64,000 bases of DNA from JAIOSM01 sp023143455 (GCA_030632885.1 DAOVTW010000014.1:1-64000), one strand, 5' to 3'. Shown: positions 28,021-38,054, counted from the stretch's first letter. Notes: generated by a model not told the origin, from the sequence alone. Program-made: numbers and translations.

Positions 28021-28899
28021 TTAAGTCTTGGACTTTCTTAATGTTAAATAAATATTCCCGCTAAAAATTAACATGGCTCCGACCCAGCCTAAAAATGAAA
28101 GCGCGGGATCAGAAACAATAAAAGGTCCTAAAATCGCAGCCAGAAGAATTCTGGTGGACGATATTATGCCTCCTTCAATAGCTGTAACATATTTGAACCC
28201 AATAGTTATCAGATACTGGCCTGCTATACTAAAAAATGTACAAATAAGAAGGTACTTTAGTGTGTTTGCATCAGGAACATACATTTCATTATAAAAAATC
28301 GATATTATGACTATACTGCCAAGCCCGAATAGAAAAAAAAGTATTGTCTCGGTATCATTCTCTTTGCGGCACAGATTAAGATAAATTATTGCTACAGCAG
28401 CACTTATTCCTGAAGCAAGTGCCCACAAACTATCAAAATTGAAACTCATTTTGCTGGGCTCAAGAATCAACCAGACTCCTGCAAAAGATGCCAAAACGAT
28501 AATTATAGAAATAATATCTCGCTGATCCTTTAAATAAAACCATGAAATTACTGCAATAAAAATAGGATATGTCATATTCAATATATTTGCCTGGGCCACA
28601 GAAGTTAAAGTAGTTCCTTTAAAAAAACAATAAACTGCAACACAATTTGCAAGAGTTCTGCCAATAAGGTATTTATATTTTCTTGGTTTAACTGGTTGCT
28701 TTTTTATTAACATTACCAACGCTACTGCAAGAAAACCTGCAAAAAATCGGACAAAAACAAAAAAAGACGGGGCAATGGTTAAGCCAGACATTATGGACCA
28801 TTTAACAACACAAGTTGCGAGATAAAAAAAGAATGCCGATCCAAAAATAGCAATACATCCTAATAGTGCTCTAAAATTTATCCTTAAATCTTTATTCAA
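28021..28899 (-). CDS. DMT-superfamily (EamA) transporter
   Basis: The 292-aa protein has about ten hydrophobic segments in two repeated EamA halves; the first includes KGTTLTSVAQANILNMTYP and the second FSIAGQYLITIGFKYVTAIE. EamA proteins export amino acids or metabolites through the inner membrane. A TTG start at 28899 is supported by AAAGG about 10 nt upstream and by the lack of a better ATG. Substrate unknown. It lies about 100 bp upstream of the purF-like gene on the same strand. Confidence 0.85.
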   Translation of the reverse strand: MNKDLRINFRALLGCIAIFGSAFFFYLATCVVKWSIMSGLTIAPSFFVFVRFFAGFLAVALVMLIKKQPVKPRKYKYLIGRTLANCVAVYCFFKGTTLTSVAQANILNMTYPIFIAVISWFYLKDQRDIISIIIVLASFAGVWLILEPSKMSFNFDSLWALASGISAAVAIIYLNLCRKENDTETILFFLFGLGSIVIISIFYNEMYVPDANTLKYLLICTFFSIAGQYLITIGFKYVTAIEGGIISSTRILLAAILGPFIVSDPALSFLGWVGAMLIFSGNIYLTLRKSKT

Positions 28900-29031
28900 T
28901 TTTACTTACCTTTGTACAATAAGAAAAATAATCGAAATTCTGTATACGCCTTTGATATTAAAAAAGCAAGAACATGGTCTTGACAATTATTTGTTTTTGC
29001 TTCATTAATTAAAAAAAAAGGAGCAATAAAA

Positions 29032-29421
29032 ATGATTGGAGAAACACAGCATTATCAGGTACGGATTTTTTACGAAGATACTGATCATTCAGGTGTGGTT
29101 TACCATGCAAATTATTTAAAATATTTTGAACGTGCAAGAGAAGATTATCTAGGATATCAACAACTTATTGATCTTGGAAAAGAAGGAATTGGTTTTGCTG
29201 TATATAAAGCAGAATTGAGTTATAATGAAGGGGCTGTTTTTGGGGATGTCCTCCAAATCAGAAGTACAGCTCAATTTGATGGCGATTACAGAATGATTTT
29301 CCATCATGAAGCGTGGAGGGAAGACAGCAACAAAGCTGCTGTTATAGCTGATATTCAACTTGTCTGCTTAAACAGAACAAAAAAACTTCTAAAAATTAGT
29401 GACCTTGATATTTTTAAATAG
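29032..29421 (+). CDS. Acyl-CoA thioesterase, YbgC/4HBT type
   Basis: The 129-aa hot-dog-fold protein has the signature YEDTDHSGVVYHANYLKYFE with the catalytic Asp (YEDTD-SG) and the conserved HANYL helix. YbgC-type enzymes hydrolyse short or aromatic acyl-CoA and are often linked to Tol-Pal envelope functions, but tol genes are not adjacent here. Ribosome site AAAAGGAG, ~8 nt before ATG. Confidence 0.88.
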   Translation: MIGETQHYQVRIFYEDTDHSGVVYHANYLKYFERAREDYLGYQQLIDLGKEGIGFAVYKAELSYNEGAVFGDVLQIRSTAQFDGDYRMIFHHEAWREDSNKAAVIADIQLVCLNRTKKLLKISDLDIFK

Positions 29422-29444
29422 CAAAGCAAATAGATATCAGCGCT

Positions 29445-32400
29445 TTACTTTATAGGCAGTGCTCTTTCAAGTAATTCATTTATGCTGTCCATATATTCTA
29501 TATTTCGACATGGTTTTGACAAATGATCAATATTAGCATCTTTTTGTTTTAATTCCTTTATGGACTCTAAAAATTCTATGTTCCCTGAGATAAAAAGCAT
29601 TGGAATGGTTTTATTTGTTTTTCTTATATGATTATATACATCCATTCCACTAATAATTCCCGGAAGGACATAATCAAGGCTTACGAAATCATATGTATTT
29701 CTTTCAAACAAGTCTATTGCAACCTTTCCGTTATTTGCTGTATCTACTTTGTTATTAAAGGGTTTTTGCGTTAATATTCTGTATTGTATATCTGATATTG
29801 CTTGTTCATCCTCTACAAGAAGAATATGTTTTTCAAATTGTAATTTCGATTTACAAATTTCTGCTTTTTCTGTCTCTGTTAATTCTTTTTTTATAATAGG
29901 CATACTAATTGTAAATTTTGTACCTGCGCCAAATTTCGACTCAACAGAAATATTACCCTTGTGCTGCTCAATATATTTTTTTACGTTAGACATGCCATAA
30001 CCTGTCCCTCGAATGTTTTTAATATAAGAATCGTCTATATCTTTATTCCCTTTCAGAGTAAAAGAAGGCATATAGATATTTTCCAGATGCTTTTGAGGTA
30101 TTCCACACCCGTTATCTTCGATTTCAAAGTAGATATTATCATCAAGGTAGTATGTACGAAATGTTATTTTAGGATTTTTAACTCTACTTAAAGCATGAAT
30201 TGAATTTTGCACAAGGTTTATCAGGGCATGGTCAATCATACCAGAATCAGCAAGCAGTTCTGGCAGACCTTGTTTATATTCCTTTATCAATTCAATTCCC
30301 TCAAGATCTTTTTTCAACAGGTCTATAACAAGATCAATTTTTTCAGTAATTCTAAAAAACTCCTGTTTAATCTCCTGGCTTTTGGCAAATGCGACCAAGT
30401 TTTTTGTTAAATTTTTACCCCTTATAGTTTGTTCAAATATCAATTCAAATGTTTTTTTGATTCCAGGATCATTACAGTCCATCAAAGAAAGCTCTGCGTT
30501 GCCCATTATAACACCTAAGATATTATTAAAATCATGGGCCATATTTCCTGCTATCTGTCCAACCAGAGCATGTTTTTCCTGCTCTGATGCATATTTCTGA
30601 GCTTTTATTTTTTCTTTTTCTGCCTGCCTTCGCTCTGTAATATCCGTACCTATACTCAACACCTCTACATCACCTGTTGACTCATTCTCATAGACCTTGT
30701 TTGCCCATGCCACCCAAAAGCGTTGCCCATTCTTACATATATTTTCATTGATATTGTACTCGTACTTCTTGGGATTAGTACAAATATCGACCATTAAAGG
30801 ACGCAAGTCTCTACCGGTTGACTCTGTCACAGGGACTATTGTGCCAATTACGTGCTTGCCAAGTATTTCATTTCTGGAATACCCGAAAAAATTTACTGCA
30901 AATTCATTAAAATATGTTATACACCCATCTCTGTTCCAGCGTATAATGGCTGTGTTAGCATTTTCTACCAATAGTCGATAATTTCTTTCACTTTTCTTTA
31001 AAGCATCTTCAGCCACCTTGCGTTCTGTAATATCCATTCCAATACTCAAAACACCTTCAACATTTCCAGACATATCTCGTAAGACATTGTTATTCCAACT
31101 TATCAGCCGTTCCATGCCGCTTTTCAGCACAATGTGGTTTTCATATTGTGCTATTTCTGGCATATTTTTGAGTACTTTAATAAAAACCTTTGGAATGCTT
31201 TCCTTATCTCTAAGTGGAATGAAAAGGTCAAACCAGTTCCTTCCAATAACATCATCTTTTTTATATCCGGTCAATTCTTCTGCATATTTATTAAAGGCTT
31301 TGATAGTAGCCGAAGAATCCAGAGTCAACACAATTGTATTAGCGGTTTCCAGAAGGTTTTCAGCAAATACTTTTGTAGTAGTCAGCTCTATATTTTTTGC
31401 CTGTAACTCTTCATTAAGTGCCAAGAGTTCTTCATTGCTTGATTCTAATTCCTCCTTGGCAGCTTCCATTTCCTCGTTAACGCTCTGTAGTTCTTCGTTG
31501 GTTGACTGAACTTCTTCATTGGCAGCCCACAGTTCCTGATTAACCTCATCTTTTTCTTCAATAATTGATTGCAAATGCTCCTTTGTTAACTGAAGTTCCT
31601 GTTTGAGGCGTGATAGTTCGCTATCAGCGTGCTCCCTATGTTCATTAATGCTTGTTTCCAAAACGTGTGGTTGTTCCGACTCTTCGAACAAAATGAGATA
31701 ATTTATTTCACTTGTGACTGTATCTGGGATAGGAATAACAGTAATATCAGCAGTTATAGCTTTGCTATTCTGCTTAAACCTGACATTTTTCTTCCTGACC
31801 TTTGTTTTTTTCTTTTTTACTTCTTCCAGGGCAACATAGAGATCAGGCATCAAGCCTTCTCCCACCATTTTAGATAATTTAAGACTTGCCTCACCACTTA
31901 CAGGCCCCAGATAAGGAAATATATGTCCGATAAATTGCCGAATATGCATATTATTGTCAATGAGCACACCTGGCGGGGCATAGTTCTCAATAAGAACATC
32001 ATTAATTTGCTGATTGGTTTTAGCTAGATTCATTTTCCCTATTGATTTGCCAGGCATGCCCTTAGTTGTATCTGTCAGTTTTGTCAAGTTTAAAAAGGTT
32101 TGATAAATGGGAAAGTTATAATCTGGCTTAATGCTGGAAAACCTTTTTTTATATAAATTAGCTTTTTGATCCACAACATCAAAAAATTGAGGGAATCTCC
32201 CCATTGTCTCTGATGTTCCAAGGAGCAGAAAACCTGATGGTTTAAGAGAAAAATGAAAAAGAGGGATCGCTGTTTCTTGAAAAGCCACATCAAAATATAT
32301 AAGCACATTCCTGCAACTCACCAGGTCAATATGAGAAAAGGGTGGGTCTTGGGTGATGTTCTGAACAGCAAACACACACATTTCCCGGATATGTTTGGTA

Positions 32401-33026
32401 ACTTTTAAACCCTCAGATGTTTTGTCAAAAAATTTTTCCAGCCTTTCTTGGGAAACCTCTTGTGTAATCCTGTCAGGATACAATCCAACACGTGCCTTGA
32501 AAATATGTCTCTCAACAATGTCTGTACCAAAAAACTGTATAGTGGCTTTTGATTTACTTTCTTCAAGATATTCATAAAGGCATATAGCCAGCGAATAAAC
32601 CTCCTCCCCTGTGGAACATCCTGGAACCCAGATCCTAATGGGTGTTTTGACAGATCGATCCTTTATAATTTGCGGGTATATATTTTTTTTAAGTACATCA
32701 AAAATATGGGGGTCTCGGAAAAATTTAGTATAGAAAAGCAATAAATCATCATGGAGCTGTTCAACTTCTGCTGTGTTGGTCATAAGATAGCCAAGATAGC
32801 CAACATAACTAAAATATTTACACATAGTCATGCGCCTTGACATTCTCCTCAAAATAGTTGTGTGGCGATAATGAGAAAAATCAACCCGGGAAGATTTAAG
32901 AAGGAGTGCAAAAATACCTTCAAGCGCTTTTTGCTCTTCTGGACCTACAGGAAGGAAGCTATCTGTTTCTGAAGAAACCACGCTTGCAGAATGTTTCTTT
33001 ATCTTTGACTCTTTTTTCTTTACCAT
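29445..33026 (-). CDS. CheR-type methyltransferase / PAS / histidine kinase / receiver hybrid
   Basis: The 1193-aa protein contains, in order: a CheR methyltransferase (~35-290; FSHYRHTTILRRMSRRM, SAM motif WVPGCSTGEEVYS, SCRNVLIYFD) and a linker. Next is a long coiled coil (~455-555, repeated NEELQS-like units) and two PAS domains (~560-690 and 695-815). A histidine kinase follows, with phospho-acceptor His831 in NMAHDFNN, and an ATPase domain (GNGCGIP-like G1 box, GTGYGMSNV). It ends in a receiver domain with phospho-Asp1118. Many relatives also start with CheB, which is missing here. It may couple receptor-type methylation to a phosphorelay. Cytosolic; output partner unknown. Confidence 0.88.
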   Translation of the reverse strand: MVKKKESKIKKHSASVVSSETDSFLPVGPEEQKALEGIFALLLKSSRVDFSHYRHTTILRRMSRRMTMCKYFSYVGYLGYLMTNTAEVEQLHDDLLLFYTKFFRDPHIFDVLKKNIYPQIIKDRSVKTPIRIWVPGCSTGEEVYSLAICLYEYLEESKSKATIQFFGTDIVERHIFKARVGLYPDRITQEVSQERLEKFFDKTSEGLKVTKHIREMCVFAVQNITQDPPFSHIDLVSCRNVLIYFDVAFQETAIPLFHFSLKPSGFLLLGTSETMGRFPQFFDVVDQKANLYKKRFSSIKPDYNFPIYQTFLNLTKLTDTTKGMPGKSIGKMNLAKTNQQINDVLIENYAPPGVLIDNNMHIRQFIGHIFPYLGPVSGEASLKLSKMVGEGLMPDLYVALEEVKKKKTKVRKKNVRFKQNSKAITADITVIPIPDTVTSEINYLILFEESEQPHVLETSINEHREHADSELSRLKQELQLTKEHLQSIIEEKDEVNQELWAANEEVQSTNEELQSVNEEMEAAKEELESSNEELLALNEELQAKNIELTTTKVFAENLLETANTIVLTLDSSATIKAFNKYAEELTGYKKDDVIGRNWFDLFIPLRDKESIPKVFIKVLKNMPEIAQYENHIVLKSGMERLISWNNNVLRDMSGNVEGVLSIGMDITERKVAEDALKKSERNYRLLVENANTAIIRWNRDGCITYFNEFAVNFFGYSRNEILGKHVIGTIVPVTESTGRDLRPLMVDICTNPKKYEYNINENICKNGQRFWVAWANKVYENESTGDVEVLSIGTDITERRQAEKEKIKAQKYASEQEKHALVGQIAGNMAHDFNNILGVIMGNAELSLMDCNDPGIKKTFELIFEQTIRGKNLTKNLVAFAKSQEIKQEFFRITEKIDLVIDLLKKDLEGIELIKEYKQGLPELLADSGMIDHALINLVQNSIHALSRVKNPKITFRTYYLDDNIYFEIEDNGCGIPQKHLENIYMPSFTLKGNKDIDDSYIKNIRGTGYGMSNVKKYIEQHKGNISVESKFGAGTKFTISMPIIKKELTETEKAEICKSKLQFEKHILLVEDEQAISDIQYRILTQKPFNNKVDTANNGKVAIDLFERNTYDFVSLDYVLPGIISGMDVYNHIRKTNKTIPMLFISGNIEFLESIKELKQKDANIDHLSKPCRNIEYMDSINELLERALPIK

Positions 33027-33182
33027 TCAATTCTCCTCTCATTTCAACGAAACGTTTTGCACATGTAGAAGGACGGCTTAACTATTATTTTAAAAGCCAT
33101 ATCAATGTTTTTAATAATAGTCAATATAGCTATCCACGTTCCAGCAATTTTCGAGTAAGGGGAAACAAAAGGTTAGTAATGT

Positions 33183-33860
33183 TTAATCATTGCAAAGGGC
33201 TTCTGAAGAAAAGTCTTTGCCATATTTTTCAAGATTTTTAAAATAAAGCGGATATGCTTCCTTTGATGCATTCATGATTCTGTCAAAAGGAAGATCTGCA
33301 AAATGCCCGTGGTCCTTTACATACTCCATGTGCTTGCTGCCTTTAGTGTTGAATTCATGAAAAATTGAATCAGACTCACCGTCGAATTCAAGGGGTTTGA
33401 TATTGGCTTTTGTGCACAGGCTCAGGTCAAATGCAGGTGTGGCTTTTACCCATTTTTTATTCAGATACAACTCAACAAATCCATGGTAGACAAACACATC
33501 TGTCTCCATAAGAGCCATCAGTCTTTTAGAGTTTATATGATTTTTCACATCAGCCAAGCCCAGACGCGCAGGTATTTGCTGACTCCGTGCCAATGCTATC
33601 AATACAACTGCTTTGGCTACACAATATCCAAATTTTCTTTTTAAAACCGTGCTTGCAATCATGCAAGTACGGGAATCATCCATCGAGTATGGATCATATT
33701 TAATGCCATCTCTGACAGCATAATAGAGTTTAATCGACTTTTTTACAGGATCAGCTTCATTGTGACATAGCTCTTTGGCAAAAATTTTTATAATACTTGA
33801 GTCGCTGTCAATATAAAAAGTTGGTTCAAGATATTTTTTAAAATGATCCCTTTCAAGCAT
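33183..33860 (-). CDS. Transglutaminase-like cysteine protease-fold protein
   Basis: The 225-aa protein has the transglutaminase-core triad: Cys in FGYCVAKAVVL, His in YHGFVELYL and Asp in ATPAFDLSL. There is no signal peptide, so it is probably cytosolic. Such proteins may be peptidases or amidases; the substrate is not known. The upstream ribosome site AAAGGG supports ATG 33860. Confidence 0.85.
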   Translation of the reverse strand: MLERDHFKKYLEPTFYIDSDSSIIKIFAKELCHNEADPVKKSIKLYYAVRDGIKYDPYSMDDSRTCMIASTVLKRKFGYCVAKAVVLIALARSQQIPARLGLADVKNHINSKRLMALMETDVFVYHGFVELYLNKKWVKATPAFDLSLCTKANIKPLEFDGESDSIFHEFNTKGSKHMEYVKDHGHFADLPFDRIMNASKEAYPLYFKNLEKYGKDFSSEALCND

Positions 33861-33992
33861 TAGTGATACCCTTTTAAAAATTAATGTACAATTTTAATCT
33901 TAACACACTCAGGCAATATTAAAGCTTATTTATAAACATTCTGTCAATATAATTATTGTACGCTTAAACCTTTGACTGAGGGAGAATAAAAG

Positions 33993-34030
33993 AAAAGCCC
34001 GGAACATGATCGCATCATTCCGGGCTTTTT
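33993..34030. terminator. Bidirectional rho-independent terminator
   Basis: AAAAGCCCGGAA (33993-34004) pairs perfectly with TTCCGGGCTTTT (34018-34029) around a 13-nt loop, with T-runs available on both strands. It lies just 3' of zraP on the minus strand and is the natural terminator of the zraP transcript. Confidence 0.85.
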
Positions 34031-34050
34031 AGGAGAGAATAGGTTAAATG

Positions 34051-34551
34051 CTAATTAACATATTGCCTGTAACCAGATCCGCCCTGGCAAGCATTTTGAC
34101 CGCCTCTTTGTGAGTGTCGACCATAGCCTTGTCTGAACCCATTGCCCATTCCAAGCTCAGGAGATATTTTTTTGACACTTAACTGAAAATCAATTTGCTT
34201 GTTTCTTATTTGTTTATGAAAATCAGTGATTTTCTCAGACAATTTATCAATTTTGTCCCGATCAGGATTTGATGTTTCCATGAGCATTCTCATTTCCTGC
34301 TGTTTTTGAAATTTTGCTGCTCTAAATTCATATGTTTCATCAATAAATTTCTGGCGAAGAGCTGAAAATTCATCCCTTTGCTTCTGGGACAGGTTGTTTA
34401 ATGCATTTTGCCCTCCATATCCAGGACATTGTTGATTATAACCCATTCCCTGACCTTTACTCCTGTTTTTACCAGAGCCCTTTGCAAATGCACTTCCTGC
34501 AACAAGAGTAACCATAAGTATTGAGCTGATGATGATAATTGACTTTTTCAT
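34051..34551 (-). CDS. zraP: ZraP-like periplasmic zinc-binding chaperone
   Basis: The 166-aa protein has a signal peptide (1-23, VAGSAFA) and a helical Spy/CpxP/ZraP-type core (LSQKQRDEFSALRQKF; ETYEFRAAKFQKQQEMR). Gly/His/Cys/Gln-rich ends (NQQCPGYGGQ; YGRHSQRGGQNACQGG) probably bind zinc. ZraP is a periplasmic chaperone that also feeds back on the ZraS sensor. It is divergent from zraSR with a sigma-54 promoter ~70 bp upstream, as in E. coli. Strong ribosome site CGGAGG. Confidence 0.88.
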   Translation of the reverse strand: MKKSIIIISSILMVTLVAGSAFAKGSGKNRSKGQGMGYNQQCPGYGGQNALNNLSQKQRDEFSALRQKFIDETYEFRAAKFQKQQEMRMLMETSNPDRDKIDKLSEKITDFHKQIRNKQIDFQLSVKKISPELGMGNGFRQGYGRHSQRGGQNACQGGSGYRQYVN

Positions 34552-34620
34552 AATAACCTCCGTTTTCTATATTTTTAGTTTATTAACTGATCCTTTTGAT
34601 CACTTGCTGGGATCTAAATA

Positions 34621-34638
34621 GAGCAAGTCGTGTGCCAA
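34621..34638 (-). promoter_or_regulatory. Sigma-54 promoter of zraP
   Basis: On the minus strand TTGGCACACGACTTGCTC has the -24 GG and -12 GC exactly 10 nt apart, an almost perfect match to TGGCAC-N5-TTGC. It lies ~70 nt before the zraP ATG, so transcription should start near 34610. Confidence 0.9.
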
Positions 34639-34724
34639 AAAATAAAAAAACTATGTAACATACTGAGTTTATAATATATATTTGTACAATATGAAATATT
34701 TGTTTGATATTTTATAATCTATAT

Positions 34725-34766
34725 TGTATAGTTTTTATACAGTTCATTGTATCCAGATGTATACAA
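34725..34766. promoter_or_regulatory. Candidate ZraR activator sites
   Basis: Two adjacent palindromes, TGTATAGTTTTTATACA (34725-34741) and TTGTATCC-AGAT-GTATACAA-like (34747-34766), lie between the divergent zraP and zraS promoters, about 90-145 bp upstream of the zraP -24/-12 element and 60-100 bp upstream of the zraS one. Position and dyad symmetry fit enhancer sites for the NtrC-type regulator ZraR. The binding protein is inferred. Confidence 0.6.
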
Positions 34767-34826
34767 AATACCCTGTATAATGATATTACAAAATGAATAC
34801 TCTTTAATAACAGGGCTCTTAATTCA

Positions 34827-34842
34827 TGGTATTATTTTTGCT
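34827..34842 (+). promoter_or_regulatory. Sigma-54 promoter of zraSR
   Basis: TGGTATTATTTTTGCT keeps the GG-N10-GC spacing with TTGCT at -12. The -24 part is TGGTAT rather than TGGCAC. It lies ~47 nt upstream of zraS ATG and faces away from the zraP promoter. Confidence 0.75.
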
Positions 34843-34888
34843 TCTACTTTTATAGATATAGTAACAACTAAAACAAAGCGTAATAAAA

Positions 34889-36667
34889 ATGAAAAAACAA
34901 AAATTTCCCGATAATTTCAGATTGGTATCACCATTATTAATAGCAGGAGTCTTATTAATTCTGTTACCGATCTTTACCCTTATGATCATTGACAGGCTTG
35001 ATAGGCAAAAGGAATTTTTTACTGAAAGACTTTTAGAAAAAGGAGTCTCTTTGATCAGAACGTTTGAGGCAGGGACAAGAGCCGGGATGTTCACCATGCA
35101 ATGGGGAGCAAAAAGAATCCAGGCTATGCTCAAAGAAACCTCAATGCAGCCTGAAGTGATATATTTGATGATTACATCTAATGATGGTCAAATTCTGGCA
35201 CACTCTGATGCATACATGGTTGGACAATTTTTTGATGCCATGCCAGAAATTTCAAAGATAAAGAAAGACCCGGCTTTTATCTATCATAGATTAAGAGAGG
35301 AGCCAGGCGGAATAGCATTGTTTGAAGTGGTTAAAAAATTTGCGCCTATTGCGCCTGAATTCAGGCGCAGGCAGGCACGAAAGCATGGAATGTCCTATAC
35401 CCGGAAAGGAAAAGCATTGAATCAGCAAGACGCAAAAGACTGGTGTCAACCCTACTTTCAAAGCTTTGACAATAAAATCCCTACACTGGCAGACCATTAT
35501 ATTTTTGCAGGACTTTCCATGGAAAGGGCAAAGCTTGCCCGGGATAAGTTATTAAAAGAAACAATCTGGAGGGGCATTATCTTTTTCTTGCTTGGGTGTG
35601 CTGGTATTTTTGCTCTGTTCACTTTTCAGGCTTACAGATCAACCAGAGCATCCCTTGATAGTGTAAAAGCGTTTTCTGATAATGTGATCCAGAATATGCC
35701 GGCAGGACTTATCACAATAAATTCTGAGCATAAAATCACATCCATGAACAAGGCTGCAAAAAGTATTTTTGGAGAGGACTTAACAACCCCTTATCCCCAA
35801 ATGATTGAATTAATAAAAGAAATGGAAACTCATCATAAACCTTTCAATCAGGAGATAGATTTTATAATTAACCCTGATTTGACAATACCTCTTGATCTTA
35901 CTGCTTCTTCAATTAAGGATACTGAAAATGAAATTGTTGAATTTTTATTTCTTTTCAGGGACTTAACACAACTAAAAGAGTTAAAAAAACAAGTGGAAAA
36001 GAATAAGCGTCTTGCAGCAATTGGAAAACTTGCAGCAGGTGTTGCCCATGAGATCAGAAATCCCTTAAGCTCCATAAAAGGGTTTGTCACCTATCTTGGG
36101 AAAAGGCATGAAAATAATACTGCTGATAAAGAGACTACACAAATCATGGTAGGAGAAGTGGAACGAATTAACCGATCCATAACTCAACTTCTTGAATTTG
36201 CTAAACCCATGGCTGTTGATAAAAAAGAAGTGAATATCAATGATATGATTTCCCATTCTTTAAAGCTTGTTCAAAGCGATCTTGATAAAAAGAAAATTAA
36301 AACAAAGGTCGATATTGATACAAACGAAACCAAGCTTTATACGGATAACGATCGGATGAACCAGATTCTTTTAAATCTATATATCAATGCTATCGAAGCT
36401 CTGGAAACTGAAGGAACTCTGGAAATTCAGATTTCGGATGCAGCAGAAAATGAATTTATTGAAATCCGGATTCAAGATAATGGTGATGGCATAGATGAAG
36501 ATAGTCTTGACCAAATTTTTGACCCCTATTTTACCACAAAGTCTACAGGAACAGGACTTGGGCTTTCAATTGTTCACAGAATCATAGAAACCCTGGAAGG
36601 AACGATCCGTGTAGAAAGCACAAAAGGACAAGGCACTTGCTTTATTATAAAATTACCTGCTTCTTAA
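34889..36667 (+). CDS. zraS: ZraS-like membrane sensor histidine kinase
   Basis: The 592-aa kinase has TM1 (~15-32), a periplasmic sensor (~33-225) and TM2 (~228-250). A PAS domain (~262-370) precedes the dimerisation domain with His387 in AGVAHEIRNPLSSIKG and an ATPase domain with N, G1 (QDNGDGID) and G2 (STGTGLGLS) boxes. It would phosphorylate ZraR encoded 31 bp downstream in response to zinc or envelope stress. No strong ribosome site was seen before ATG 34889. Confidence 0.85.
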   Translation: MKKQKFPDNFRLVSPLLIAGVLLILLPIFTLMIIDRLDRQKEFFTERLLEKGVSLIRTFEAGTRAGMFTMQWGAKRIQAMLKETSMQPEVIYLMITSNDGQILAHSDAYMVGQFFDAMPEISKIKKDPAFIYHRLREEPGGIALFEVVKKFAPIAPEFRRRQARKHGMSYTRKGKALNQQDAKDWCQPYFQSFDNKIPTLADHYIFAGLSMERAKLARDKLLKETIWRGIIFFLLGCAGIFALFTFQAYRSTRASLDSVKAFSDNVIQNMPAGLITINSEHKITSMNKAAKSIFGEDLTTPYPQMIELIKEMETHHKPFNQEIDFIINPDLTIPLDLTASSIKDTENEIVEFLFLFRDLTQLKELKKQVEKNKRLAAIGKLAAGVAHEIRNPLSSIKGFVTYLGKRHENNTADKETTQIMVGEVERINRSITQLLEFAKPMAVDKKEVNINDMISHSLKLVQSDLDKKKIKTKVDIDTNETKLYTDNDRMNQILLNLYINAIEALETEGTLEIQISDAAENEFIEIRIQDNGDGIDEDSLDQIFDPYFTTKSTGTGLGLSIVHRIIETLEGTIRVESTKGQGTCFIIKLPAS

Positions 36668-36698
36668 AAGGATAAAAAATTAAGGATAATAAATAAAG

Positions 36699-38054
36699 AT
36701 GAAAAAAATACTAGTAGTTGATGATGATTCTGTTCATGGAATGATGCTTAAAACCTTGATAGAAGATTGGGGATATGAAATTCACCTGGCAGATGATGGA
36801 ACAACAGGTGTAGATATGGTCAAAGGTCAATCTTTTGATTTAGTTCTTCTGGACATGAAGATGAAAAAGATGTCCGGAATGGAAGCTTTGCAGCACATAA
36901 AAAATTATAATCCTTCTTTGCCTGTGGTTATTATGACAGCCTATTCGTCAGTTCAGACTGCGGTAAAGACATTGAAAATAGGTGCCTATGACTATTTGAC
37001 CAAGCCCCTTGATTTTGACAAGCTGAAACTTACCCTGGAGCGCCTATTTGAAAGAATTTTTTTAAAAAAAGAAAACAAAAATTTAAAGTCCCGGCTCAAA
37101 GAAAAAACAATTATCCACGACATTATCGGAAAAAGCCCTGCAATACTATCTTTATTGGACACTATCCAGATGGTGGCTCCCACCGATGCCAATGTACTAG
37201 TAATAGGAGAATCCGGAACAGGCAAGGAACTAGTCTCATCTGCCATTCATTTTAATTCTTCAAGAAAAGATCAGCCATTTGTCAGGATCAATTGTGCTGC
37301 CATAACAGAGACCTTGCTCGAATCAGAGCTTTTTGGTCATGAAAAAGGTTCTTTTACTGGTGCTGACAAAAAAAGAAAAGGTAAGTTTTTATTGGCAAAT
37401 AAAGGCAGTATCCTTTTAGATGAAATTGGGGAAATGAGCATTACAATGCAGGCAAAGCTGTTGCGGGTAATTCAGGAAAAAGAAATTACGCCTGTGGGAA
37501 GTGACGAGAACATTAAGACAGACGTGAGAATTATTGCCTCAACCAATAAAGATTTAAAAAGTATGTCTGAACAGGGAGGCTTTCGTCAGGATTTATATTT
37601 TCGCCTCAATGTTGTAAGCATTACGATTCCACCTTTGAGAGAAAGAAAAGAGGATATTCCAACTCTTGCCCTGCATTTTCTAAAGTTATTTTTAAAAAAA
37701 AACAACCGAGACATCAAAGGATTTTCTCCGGATGCCATGGATGCCATGATCCACTCTGAATGGGAAGGCAATGTCAGAGAACTGATGAATAGTGTGGAAA
37801 GAGGTGTGGTTCTTGCCAGATCCGATTATATCTGCCCAAAAGACCTTTCATTTGCCCAACCAGAGGATGGTAATAACATAAAAACTGATATGGAGTTTGG
37901 GAACACAAGCCTTTCACAAATAGAAAAAAAAGCCATCCTGTCAACCCTTGAGGCAGCAAAGGGCAATAAAAGTGAAACAGCCAGAAGACTTGGAATCACA
38001 CGCAAAACCTTGTTAAAAAAATTAAAACTCTATGGAGAACAAAAAAAATCATGA
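36699..38054 (+). CDS. zraR: ZraR-like NtrC-family response regulator
   Basis: The 451-aa regulator has a receiver domain (phospho-Asp52 in LVLLDMKMKK) and a sigma-54-activating AAA+ domain (GESGTGKE; DEIGEM). The sigma-54 loop reads GSFTGA rather than the commoner GAFTGA. A Fis-type HTH ends the protein (NKSETARRLGITRKTLLKKL). It should activate both divergent sigma-54 promoters of the locus. Its stop overlaps the start of a truncated tag gene by 4 nt. Confidence 0.88.
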   Translation: MKKILVVDDDSVHGMMLKTLIEDWGYEIHLADDGTTGVDMVKGQSFDLVLLDMKMKKMSGMEALQHIKNYNPSLPVVIMTAYSSVQTAVKTLKIGAYDYLTKPLDFDKLKLTLERLFERIFLKKENKNLKSRLKEKTIIHDIIGKSPAILSLLDTIQMVAPTDANVLVIGESGTGKELVSSAIHFNSSRKDQPFVRINCAAITETLLESELFGHEKGSFTGADKKRKGKFLLANKGSILLDEIGEMSITMQAKLLRVIQEKEITPVGSDENIKTDVRIIASTNKDLKSMSEQGGFRQDLYFRLNVVSITIPPLRERKEDIPTLALHFLKLFLKKNNRDIKGFSPDAMDAMIHSEWEGNVRELMNSVERGVVLARSDYICPKDLSFAQPEDGNNIKTDMEFGNTSLSQIEKKAILSTLEAAKGNKSETARRLGITRKTLLKKLKLYGEQKKS

